A DNA stretch of 53,063 bases, taken from positions 1 to 53,063 of the forward strand of contig DASXNR010000525.1 in NCBI GenBank assembly GCA_036494925.1, given 5' to 3'. Numbering within the stretch: the stretch's first letter is position 1; each line of letters starts with the position of its first letter. Source of the DNA: JAMXLO01 sp036494925. GTDB lineage: Bacteria > Pseudomonadota > Alphaproteobacteria > Acetobacterales > Acetobacteraceae. Under the pieces are notes generated by a model that made no database searches, was not told where the DNA came from, and worked only from the letters and a program-made list of their open reading frames with translations. This document shows, in pieces, positions 7,683 to 15,031 of this stretch. Both the position numbers and the translations under genes were made by a program.

Positions 7683-8774
7683 ATGGCCTATGTGGCGGTC
7701 AAGGGCGGCGAGCAGGCGATCGACAATGCGCACGCCTGGCTGGCCGAGGAGCGGCGCGGCGATCGGTCGGTGCCGGAACTGTCACTGGCGCAGATCGAGG
7801 AGCAACTCGGACGCGCTGTCGATCGCGCGATGGGCGAAGGTTCACTGTACGACAGGGCACTTGCCGCGCTGGCAGTGAAGCAGGCACAGGGCGATCTGAT
7901 CGAGGCGGCGTTCCTGCTGCGCGCCTACCGCACGACACTGCCACGCTTCGCGCACTCACTGCCGGTCGAGACCGCGGCGATGCGGATCCGGCGGCGCATC
8001 TCGGGGGTGTTCAAGGATCTGCCGGGCGGACAGGTGCTCGGTCCCACCTACGACTACACGCATCGGCTGCTGGATTTCGGTCTCGCCGACTGTGCCGCTG
8101 AGGTCGCGGCGCCGCGTGCTGACGAGGCCATGAATGCGATGCCGCGGGTGCCGGACATTCTTGGGCGAGAGGGGCTGATCGAACCGGACGGCGACGGCGC
8201 GGCGGAACCTGGCGATTTGACGCGCCAGCCGCTGACCTTTCCCGCGACGCGCGACGTACGGTTGCAGGCCTTGGCACGCGGCGACGAGGGATTCCTGCTG
8301 GCCCTCGGCTACTCGACGCAGCGCGGCTATGGCGGCACGCATCCGTTCGCCGGCGAAATTCGCATGGGCGAGCTATCAGTGGAGATTGAACCACCGGAGC
8401 TTGGATTCGCCATCGACATCGGCGATATCACTGTAACCGAATGCCAGATGGTGAACCAGTTCAAAGGTTCAAAGACCACCCCGCCACAGTTCACCCGCGG
8501 CTACGGTCTGGTGTTCGGCTTTTCCGAGCGCAAGGCGATGGCGATGGCGCTGGTCGATCGCGCCACCCGCGCCGAGGAGCTGGGCGAGGAGGTCACCGCG
8601 CCGGCACAGAACGTGGAGTTCGTGCTGTACCACTCGGACAACATTGAAGCGACCGGGTTTGTCGAACATCTGAAGCTGCCGCATTACGTCGACTTCCAGA
8701 GCGAGTTGCAGAACGTGCGGCGCTTGCAGCGCGAGGTCGCAGGAACCGCGGAACGCGCAGAGGCGGCGGAATGA
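7683..8774 (+). CDS. phnI: PhnI, C-P lyase nucleosidase-like subunit
   Basis: A 363-residue PhnI, full length for the family. Recognisable segments are MAYVAVKGGEQAIDNAHAWL at the start, RTTLPRFAHSLPVETAAMRI, RRISGVFKDLPGGQVLGPTYDYTHRLLDF, and QRGYGGTHPFAGEIRMGE. PhnI supplies the nucleosidase activity by which the core complex attaches phosphonate to ribose triphosphate. It overlaps phnJ by four bases (ATGA) and sits between phnH and phnJ as in E. coli. Confidence 0.95.
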   Translation: MAYVAVKGGEQAIDNAHAWLAEERRGDRSVPELSLAQIEEQLGRAVDRAMGEGSLYDRALAALAVKQAQGDLIEAAFLLRAYRTTLPRFAHSLPVETAAMRIRRRISGVFKDLPGGQVLGPTYDYTHRLLDFGLADCAAEVAAPRADEAMNAMPRVPDILGREGLIEPDGDGAAEPGDLTRQPLTFPATRDVRLQALARGDEGFLLALGYSTQRGYGGTHPFAGEIRMGELSVEIEPPELGFAIDIGDITVTECQMVNQFKGSKTTPPQFTRGYGLVFGFSERKAMAMALVDRATRAEELGEEVTAPAQNVEFVLYHSDNIEATGFVEHLKLPHYVDFQSELQNVRRLQREVAGTAERAEAAE

Positions 8775-9637
8775 AAGGCTACAACTTCGCCTATCTGGAC
8801 GAACAGACGAAGCGAATGATCCGCCGGTCGCTATTGAAGGCGGTGGCGATCCCGGGGCATCAGGTGCCGTTCGGATCACGCGAAATGCCGTTGCCGTATG
8901 GCTGGGGAACCGGCGGCATCCAGGTCACCGCGTCGGTGCTCGGCGCCGGTGATGTGCTGAAGGTGATCGACCAGGGCGCCGATGACACCACCAACGCAGT
9001 GTCGATCCGCCGCTTCTTCGCCCGCACCGCTGGTGTGCGCACCACGACGCGCACCGTGGATGCGACGGTGGTCCAGACGCGGCATCGCATCCCGGAGCAG
9101 GCGCTGCGCGACGACCAGATCATCGTCTATCAGGTGCCGCAGCCGGAACCACTGTTCCGCCTGGAGCCGTCGCGCATCGAGACACGCCGCATGCATTCGC
9201 TGGCGGACTACGGGCTGATGCACGTGAAGTTGTACGAGGACATCGCGCGCTTCGGCCAGATCTCGATCAGCTATGATTATCCGGTGCTGGTGAACCACCG
9301 ACATCTGATGTCACCGAGCCCGATCCCCGCGTTCGACAATCCTAAGTTGCATCGTATGCCGGCGTTGCAATTGTTCGGTGCCGGCCGCGAGAAGCGTATC
9401 TACGCGATCCCACCCTGGACCGACGTGCGCTCGCTCGATTTCGACGATCATCCGTTCCGGCAGATCCGCGCGCCGCATCCCTGCGGACTGTGCGGCGCGA
9501 CCGCCTCGTATCTGGACGAGGTGGTAATCGACGATCGCGGCGGGCGGCTGTTCGTGTGTTCCGACACCGATCATTGCGCGGAGCGGCGCGCTGCCGGCCA
9601 TGTCGGCAGCGAAGGTCTCAAGGAGGCCGCAGAATGA
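8771..9637 (+). CDS. phnJ: PhnJ, radical SAM C-P lyase
   Basis: This 288-residue protein is the enzyme that breaks the carbon-phosphorus bond by radical S-adenosylmethionine chemistry. It releases the alkane (methane from methylphosphonate) and ribose cyclic phosphate. All four key cysteines are present in the PhnJ arrangement C-x2-C-x21-C-x5-C at C238, C241, C263 and C269 (HPCGLCGATAS and VCSDTDHC). The first, second and fourth type of ligand plus the thiyl Cys are therefore intact, so the enzyme should be active. The start overlaps phnI and the stop overlaps phnK (both ATGA). The gene confirms that this locus is a true C-P lyase pathway rather than a hydrolase route. Confidence 0.96.
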   Translation: MKGYNFAYLDEQTKRMIRRSLLKAVAIPGHQVPFGSREMPLPYGWGTGGIQVTASVLGAGDVLKVIDQGADDTTNAVSIRRFFARTAGVRTTTRTVDATVVQTRHRIPEQALRDDQIIVYQVPQPEPLFRLEPSRIETRRMHSLADYGLMHVKLYEDIARFGQISISYDYPVLVNHRHLMSPSPIPAFDNPKLHRMPALQLFGAGREKRIYAIPPWTDVRSLDFDDHPFRQIRAPHPCGLCGATASYLDEVVIDDRGGRLFVCSDTDHCAERRAAGHVGSEGLKEAAE

Positions 9638-10410
9638 GCGAAGATACGCTGCTGTCGGCCCGCGGTCTGTCGCTGTCGTACGGTGCGCTTGCCGCACTGG
9701 CCGATGTGGATGTCGATCTCTGGCCAGGCGAAATGCTTGCGGTGGTCGGCGAGTCAGGATCTGGCAAGACGACGCTGCTGAACGTGCTGTCCGGCCGTCT
9801 CAGGCCTGACGCCGGCGCCGTTTGGTACCGCGATCCCACTGGCCACCTGCACGACGTGCACGCGATGCCCGCACCGGCATTGCGCACTTTGCACCGCTCC
9901 GACTGGGGTTTCGTGCATCAGGACCCGCGGCAGAACCTGCGCATGAACGTCACCGCCGGCGGCAATGTCGGCGAGCGGCTGATGGCGCAGGGCGCGCGTC
10001 ACTATGGCAACATCCGCGAACAGGCGCTCGACTGGCTGACACAGGTGGAAATTGACGCCGACCGCATCGACCACATGCCGCGCACCTTCTCCGGCGGCAT
10101 GCTGCAACGGCTGCAGATCGCGCGTACGCTGGTGACGCATCCGCGGCTAGTGTTCATGGACGAGCCGACCGGGGCGCTGGACGTGTCGGTGCAGGCAAGG
10201 CTGCTCGATCTGATCCGCTCGCTGGTGACGCGGCTGAAGATTGCCGTGGTGCTGGTGACGCACGACATCGGGGTTGCGCGGTTGCTGGCACACCGGATCA
10301 TGGTGATGCAGCGCGGGCAGGTGGTGGAGACAGGGCTGACCGATCAGGTGCTGGACGACCCGCAGCATCCCTACACACAGTTACTGGTCAGCTCAGTGTT
10401 GCAGGCATGA
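9634..10410 (+). CDS. phnK: PhnK, ABC-type ATPase of the C-P lyase complex
   Basis: A 258-residue ABC ATPase with Walker A GESGSGKTT, signature FSGGMLQRLQIARTL, Walker B LVFMDEP and the H-loop THD. PhnK docks on PhnGHIJ, and together with PhnL it is thought to drive conformational cycling rather than transport. The ATG at 9634 overlaps the phnJ stop and follows AAGGAGG, so the longer reading inside phnJ is not the start. A 64-base gap separates it from phnL, the only sizeable gap in the operon. Confidence 0.94.
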   Translation: MSEDTLLSARGLSLSYGALAALADVDVDLWPGEMLAVVGESGSGKTTLLNVLSGRLRPDAGAVWYRDPTGHLHDVHAMPAPALRTLHRSDWGFVHQDPRQNLRMNVTAGGNVGERLMAQGARHYGNIREQALDWLTQVEIDADRIDHMPRTFSGGMLQRLQIARTLVTHPRLVFMDEPTGALDVSVQARLLDLIRSLVTRLKIAVVLVTHDIGVARLLAHRIMVMQRGQVVETGLTDQVLDDPQHPYTQLLVSSVLQA

Positions 10411-10474
10411 TTTGGTTCATGTCGCCAGCAAAGGCGTGGATGGCCGGGCAAGCTCCGCCGCGACGGGCTTCCAA

Positions 10475-11176
10475 ATGAACCAGGTGATGTTGCACACCGA
10501 TGCTCTGGCAAAGAGCTTCACGCTGCATTTGCAAGGCGGCGTCCGCATTCCTGTGCTGGCGGGCATCGGGTTGGAGCTGCACGCGGGAGAATGCGTCGTG
10601 CTGTCCGGACCATCAGGCGTCGGTAAGTCAACGCTGATGCGCAGCCTGTACGGCAACTACCGTGCCGAGTCGGGCCAGATCCTGATCCGGCATCGCGGCG
10701 CGATGGTCGATCTCGCGACAGCCGATCCGCGCACCATCCTCGCGATCCGCCACGAGACACTCGGCTATGTCAGCCAGTTCCTCCGCGTGGTGCCGCGCGT
10801 GACGGCGGTCGATGTCGTTGCCGAGGTGCCGATCGGCTACGGCGCGACTCATGACGAAGCACGACGGATCGCCAGAGATCTGCTGCTGCGGCTGAACATC
10901 CCTCGCCGCCTGCACGGACTGCCGCCAGCTACGTTCTCCGGCGGCGAGCAGCAGCGGGTGAACCTCGCGCGTGGTTTTATCGGCAACCATCCCGTGCTGT
11001 TGCTCGACGAACCGACGGCTTCGCTCGACGCCGAGAACCGCGCTGTGGTCGTGGCGATGATCAACGAGGCGAAGGGACGCCGCACTGCCATCATCGCGAT
11101 CTGCCACGATGCCGAAGTACGCGATGCCATCGCCGACCGGCTGTTCGCACTGACGCCGTTGCAGGACGCCGCATGA
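10475..11176 (+). CDS. phnL: PhnL, ABC-type ATPase of the C-P lyase complex
   Basis: A 233-residue ABC ATPase with Walker A GPSGVGKST, signature FSGGEQQRVNLARGF and Walker B VLLLDEP. It also has the PhnL-typical IRHETLGYVSQFLRVVPRVTA segment. PhnL acts with PhnK on the C-P lyase core. I chose ATG 10475 (MNQVMLHTDALAKSF), which gives the family length; a TTG at 10412 would add 21 unrelated residues. Ribosome-binding signals are weak for both. The stop overlaps the phnM start (ATGA). Confidence 0.92.
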   Translation: MNQVMLHTDALAKSFTLHLQGGVRIPVLAGIGLELHAGECVVLSGPSGVGKSTLMRSLYGNYRAESGQILIRHRGAMVDLATADPRTILAIRHETLGYVSQFLRVVPRVTAVDVVAEVPIGYGATHDEARRIARDLLLRLNIPRRLHGLPPATFSGGEQQRVNLARGFIGNHPVLLLDEPTASLDAENRAVVVAMINEAKGRRTAIIAICHDAEVRDAIADRLFALTPLQDAA

Positions 11177-12306
11177 CCGGCGAGATGATCCTCACCAACG
11201 CCATCCTGGTACTGCCCGATGCGACGCTGCGCGGTACGCTGGTGGTGCGCGGCGGCTGCGTCGCCGACGTGCAGCCGGGCCGCTCGACCTCGCTTGCCGC
11301 CCGCGACCTCGACGGCGACTATCTGATCCCGGGCATCGTCGACACGCACACCGACAATCTGGAACGCCAGGTGCAACCGCGCTCGCTGGCGCGCTGGCCG
11401 TCACGCTCCGCCATGGTGGCCCACGACGCGCAGTGCGCCGCCGCCGGCGTCACCACGGTGTTCGATGCCCTTTGCCTCGGCGATCTCGGCTTCGACAAGG
11501 AGCGCATCCGAACGTTCCGGGACGGCGTGGTCGATCTCGATGCGCTGAACGACGCCGACCTGCTGAAGGCCGAACACTTCCTGCACTTGCGCTGCGAGGT
11601 GCCGGCGATGGACATGCTGGCGCTGTTCGACACCGTCGCCGATCATGCGCTGGTGCGCATGGTCAGCCTGATGGATCACAGCCCCGGCGTCGGTCAGTAC
11701 GCCGATCTTGATTTTTATCGCGCACTGCGGCGTCGCGGCGGGATGGATGACGACGATATCGATCGCCGCATTCTGGAATTGCACGAACAACGGCAGCGGA
11801 CCCGGATTCCGCATCGCCGCGCGCTGCTCGACCGAGTCGCCGGCCGCGACATCGCGCTGGCGAGCCACGACGACCGCACTGAGGCGGAGGTTGCCGAGAA
11901 CGCCGCCGACGGCATCGATATCAGCGAATTCCCGGTCACGATGGCGGCAGCGAAGGCGGCGAAGGCTGCCGGCATGCAGGTGATTGCCGGCGCGCCCAAT
12001 ATCGTCCGCGGTGGTTCGCATTCCGGCAACGTCGCCGCCGCCGATCTGCTGGCGACAGGTGCGGTCGACGCGTTCGCTTCTGACTACGTGCCGCACAGCC
12101 TGGTGGAGGCTGCGTTCCAATGCGCGCACCTGGTCGGCCTGCCGCAGGCGATTGCCATGGTGACGGAACGTCCGGCGCGAATGGCCGGCCTCGACGATCG
12201 TGGCCGATTGGAATCGGGACAGCACGCCGATCTGGTGCGGGTCCGGCTACATGACGGATTGCCGGTGGTGCGGCAGGTCTGGCGGATGGGCGAGCGTGTC
12301 GCCTGA
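11173..12306 (+). CDS. phnM: PhnM, alpha-D-ribose 1-methylphosphonate 5-triphosphate diphosphatase (canonical copy)
   Basis: This 377-residue amidohydrolase has the classical PhnM metal motif PGIVDTHTDNLERQ (H59, D61). It also has SAMVAHDAQCAAAGVTTVFD, LASHDDRT, AGAPNIVRGGSHSGN and FASDYVPHSL. It cleaves pyrophosphate from the ribosyl phosphonate triphosphate to give the PhnJ substrate. It is translationally coupled to phnL (ATGA) and overlaps the next gene by 11 bases. Compared with the divergent copy at 4620-5792, this one matches the E. coli protein at the metal site and sits in the normal operon position. Confidence 0.94.
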   Translation: MTGEMILTNAILVLPDATLRGTLVVRGGCVADVQPGRSTSLAARDLDGDYLIPGIVDTHTDNLERQVQPRSLARWPSRSAMVAHDAQCAAAGVTTVFDALCLGDLGFDKERIRTFRDGVVDLDALNDADLLKAEHFLHLRCEVPAMDMLALFDTVADHALVRMVSLMDHSPGVGQYADLDFYRALRRRGGMDDDDIDRRILELHEQRQRTRIPHRRALLDRVAGRDIALASHDDRTEAEVAENAADGIDISEFPVTMAAAKAAKAAGMQVIAGAPNIVRGGSHSGNVAAADLLATGAVDAFASDYVPHSLVEAAFQCAHLVGLPQAIAMVTERPARMAGLDDRGRLESGQHADLVRVRLHDGLPVVRQVWRMGERVA

Positions 12307-12991
12307 CGCACGGGTCGCGGTTTATTACGCCCCGCTGCCCGACGATGTCCTGTTCACCGATGCAGCGGCCTGGCTCGGCCGCGATCCGGCGAGCGGTGCA
12401 AGGGTGTCGCAGCCGGACATCGCCGACATCGCGGAGATCACCGCGGAACCGCGGTTGTATGGCTTTCACGCGACGCTGAAACCGCCGATGCGACTGGCCA
12501 GCGGGCAACGATGGAACGACGTCGTGGCAGCCGCGGCCGCGCTCGCGGATCGCATCATGCCGTTCGATCTGCCGGCGCTCGAGGTGCAGGATCTGCACGG
12601 CTTCCTGGCCCTGCGCGAAACCGCGCACTGTGCCCAGTTGCAGGCGCTGGCCGATGCATGCGTCGAACGGCTCGATGTATTCCGCGCGCCGCCATCCGAG
12701 GCCGAGGTGGCACGCCGGCTGCGCGGACAGCTTACCCCGCGGCAGGGCGAAATGCTGGTGCGCTGGGGTTATCCGTACGTATTCGACACTTGGTTCTTTC
12801 ACCTGACGCTGACGCGCCGGCTGAGCGCGGAAGAAAAGCAGGTGTACATTCCGGCCTCCGGGCAGCACTTCGCGCGCGCGATCGCTTCACCACGTCGCGT
12901 CAGCGACATCTGCCTGTTCGTGCAGCCCTCGCCCGGCGCGCCGTTTGTCATTCGTAAACGTCTGACGCTACGCGGTTCAGCGCCGCGATAA
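12296..12991 (+). CDS. DUF1045 phosphonate-operon protein, 2H-phosphoesterase-like
   Basis: A 231-residue protein of the DUF1045 family, found almost only in phn operons. It carries two H-x-T motifs, GFHATLKPP near residue 58 and FFHLTLTRR near 165, as in the 2H phosphoesterase superfamily that opens cyclic phosphates. I placed the start at GTG 12296, 11 bases inside phnM, because homology begins at VAVYYAPLPDD; longer readings lie within phnM. Its last 44 bases overlap the convergent phnN. A plausible role is hydrolysis of the ribosyl cyclic phosphate made by PhnJ, since no PhnP gene is in the window. That role is inference from motif and context. Confidence 0.85.
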   Translation: MSPDARVAVYYAPLPDDVLFTDAAAWLGRDPASGARVSQPDIADIAEITAEPRLYGFHATLKPPMRLASGQRWNDVVAAAAALADRIMPFDLPALEVQDLHGFLALRETAHCAQLQALADACVERLDVFRAPPSEAEVARRLRGQLTPRQGEMLVRWGYPYVFDTWFFHLTLTRRLSAEEKQVYIPASGQHFARAIASPRRVSDICLFVQPSPGAPFVIRKRLTLRGSAPR

Positions 12992-13523
12992 AGCGCGCCA
13001 CGCCATCCTCCAGCACGCCGTCGTTCAACACCGTATCCGCCGGCACATGGTCCGGCACCGTAACCCTGCGCGCCAATCGGGCCGCGACATCGGCCGCAGC
13101 CTCGCGTCCGCGTGACACTAGCCGCGCAGCAAGGACCTCAGGCGACGCCGTGATTTCGATCACCCGAACGGAGAAGTGCCGTGCCGCTTCGGCAATGACC
13201 GTGCGCGAGACATTCGCCACCGCGATGATCCCGGGTCCGATCGCGTCGACGGGAATGCCGTAGCGGAGCCCGTGCGCCTGCCACTGCAATGCGAAGTCGC
13301 GTGCAGCGAATTCCGCCTCGGTAACGGCTTCATGGCCCTCACCCCCGCCATGAGCGGGTCGCGTGATCACACGACGGACGAAGCGGAAACGCGGATCATC
13401 CGTCAGTGCCTGCCGGGCAGCCTCCAGCAGAGTGTCCTTGCCGACGCCGCTGGGCCCGACCACCAGGACCAGCACCCTCTCCCTACCCGCCGCGCTGTGA
13501 ATGAGGCGTGGCGGCAGGATCAA
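12948..13523 (-). CDS. phnN: PhnN, ribose 1,5-bisphosphate phosphokinase
   Basis: A 191-residue P-loop kinase of the PhnN family, which makes PRPP from ribose 1,5-bisphosphate, the last C-P lyase step. Visible are the P-loop VVGPSGVGKDTLLEAAR near residue 22, RFVRRVITRPAHGGGEGHEAVTEAEF, and the late RLVSRGREAAADVAARLARR. The best start is TTG at 13523, which overlaps the stop of the upstream dehydrogenase gene by three bases; no ATG is suitably placed. It is read opposite to the rest of the operon and its 3' end overlaps the DUF1045 gene by 44 bases. Confidence 0.88.
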   Translation of the reverse strand: MILPPRLIHSAAGRERVLVLVVGPSGVGKDTLLEAARQALTDDPRFRFVRRVITRPAHGGGEGHEAVTEAEFAARDFALQWQAHGLRYGIPVDAIGPGIIAVANVSRTVIAEAARHFSVRVIEITASPEVLAARLVSRGREAAADVAARLARRVTVPDHVPADTVLNDGVLEDGVARFIAALNRVASDVYE

Positions 13524-14578
13524 TAGCCCCGGTCCCAGTCGATCACGTTGCGCAGCGGCGCCCCCTCCAGGTACGTTCGCAGGTTCTCGCAGAACAGGTC
13601 GATCGCACCATGCCGGTTCTCGTCGCTGGCACCCGAAACGTGGGGTGTGATCAGCACCCGCGGATCGCGCCACAGCGTCTCCGGGGGCAAATGTTCGAAC
13701 TCGCCGACATAGACGTCCAGCACCACGCCGCGCAGTTGTCCGCGCGCCAGCGCGTCGGTCAGCGCCGCCTCGTCCACAATCTCGCCGCGCGCCACGTTGA
13801 CCAGCACGACACCACGCCTCATCGCCGCCAGTCGATCGGCGTTGATCAGGTTTGTGGTCTCCGGCGTCCACTGGCAGCAGACCGCCACGAAGTCGCTTTC
13901 ACCCAGGAACCGGTCGAGGTCGTCCGCGCCGCCGAGCGCAGTGAATCCCGTAGGCAGCGGGGCGCCCGGGTCCGGCCGGCGGCGCGTGCCGATGACGCGC
14001 ATGCCCAGGGCTGCGCCCAGCCGGCCGACCTCGCGGCCGATACCGCCGGCGCCTACGACGCACAGTGTTTTGCCGTCCAGCAACAGCGGCCGGTAGGCAC
14101 GGTGGTCAAACGCGCCGGTCGCACGATCGTCCACCGCGCGGTTCAGCTCCTTGGCGAAGTGCAAAATGCCGGCGATCGCGTATTCCGCCATCGCGAGAAC
14201 GCTGCCCATGCCGCGCGACGTCGTCACCGTGACGTCGCTGCCCCACAGGTCGCCGATGCGCAGGTTGCTGGCACCGGCGGGACGCTGATGGAACCATCTC
14301 AGGCGCGGCGCCCTCGCACGCAGATCGAGCGGAAACGGAAAACCGCCCAGGATCACCTCGGTTTCAGCGAGCAGCCGGTCGCGCTCGGCGCGCGTGCCCG
14401 CGCCGGTGGATCCGGGCGCGAGATAGCGCGACCCGGCGTAGGCCGACCAACTATCGCGGATCTCGCCGTCGAACCAGCCGCCGGCGTCGGTCAGTTGGAC
14501 AGCCGGATCAACGGCTTCGATCCTGGCGCGATCGGCAGCGTTGAGACGCTGGATGGCAAGGATGTTCACGGTGCGCAT
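13520..14578 (-). CDS. D-2-hydroxyacid dehydrogenase family protein
   Basis: This 352-residue NAD(P)-dependent dehydrogenase has the nucleotide motif LCVVGAGGIGREVGRLGAAL near residue 168 and the catalytic set expected for the family. That set is an Arg in NVARGEIVDEAAL, a Glu about 30 residues on (VGEFEHLPPE), and a His in ITPHVSGASDE near 316. Family members reduce 2-oxo acids to D-2-hydroxy acids. It is the first gene of a two-gene unit with phnN, whose TTG start overlaps its stop codon. Whether it has any link to phosphonate products (for example a phosphonopyruvate- or lactate-like acid) cannot be told; its substrate is unknown. Confidence 0.88.
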   Translation of the reverse strand: MRTVNILAIQRLNAADRARIEAVDPAVQLTDAGGWFDGEIRDSWSAYAGSRYLAPGSTGAGTRAERDRLLAETEVILGGFPFPLDLRARAPRLRWFHQRPAGASNLRIGDLWGSDVTVTTSRGMGSVLAMAEYAIAGILHFAKELNRAVDDRATGAFDHRAYRPLLLDGKTLCVVGAGGIGREVGRLGAALGMRVIGTRRRPDPGAPLPTGFTALGGADDLDRFLGESDFVAVCCQWTPETTNLINADRLAAMRRGVVLVNVARGEIVDEAALTDALARGQLRGVVLDVYVGEFEHLPPETLWRDPRVLITPHVSGASDENRHGAIDLFCENLRTYLEGAPLRNVIDWDRGY

Positions 14579-14634
14579 AGTGTGCTCGCGGATGGTGTGT
14601 ATGGGACCTTTAGCATGATAAGCAGGCGGTGGTT

Positions 14635-15021
14635 ATGATTCACGGTTACAGCGACCACGCGGCCAACGAGCGGACATTCCTCGCCTGGGTACGCACCGGC
14701 GTCGCGGTGATCGCATTCGGGTTCGTAGTCGAGAAGTTCAACATCTTCGTGACGACGATAGCATACCCCGCCCTTGGCGACGCGGTGCACCGATCGCAAT
14801 TCGAAGCACGATCGGGACCGTTCGGACGCTACGGCGGCCTCGCGCTCATCTTTGGCGGGGTCGCTCTGATTGTGCTCGCGACGGCTCGCTTCGTTCGCAC
14901 CACCAGGTTGCTCGACTCGCCAGAGGAGCATTCCGCCAAGGGCGTGCGCGCCGAGCTGATCGTATCAGCCGGACTGGTGCTGCTCGTGGCGAGCTACACC
15001 ATTTATCTGGCGCTGGACTGA
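14635..15021 (+). CDS. DUF202 (YidH-like) small membrane protein
   Basis: A 128-residue inner-membrane protein of the DUF202 family. It has the diagnostic N terminus ANERTFLAWVRTGVAVIAFG leading into the first membrane span. Two further hydrophobic spans are GGLALIFGGVALIVLATARF and LIVSAGLVLLVASYTIYL. The function of this family is not established. ATG 14635 was preferred; a GTG six bases earlier is also possible. It is divergent from the D-2-hydroxyacid dehydrogenase gene over 56 bases and converges on the NRAMP-like gene. Confidence 0.85.
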   Translation: MIHGYSDHAANERTFLAWVRTGVAVIAFGFVVEKFNIFVTTIAYPALGDAVHRSQFEARSGPFGRYGGLALIFGGVALIVLATARFVRTTRLLDSPEEHSAKGVRAELIVSAGLVLLVASYTIYLALD

Positions 15022-15031
15022 ACCGCATCAC

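Noticed and set aside
13524..13871. Longer N terminus for phnN
   Set aside because: The extension lies inside the D-2-hydroxyacid dehydrogenase gene in another frame and does not resemble any kinase part.
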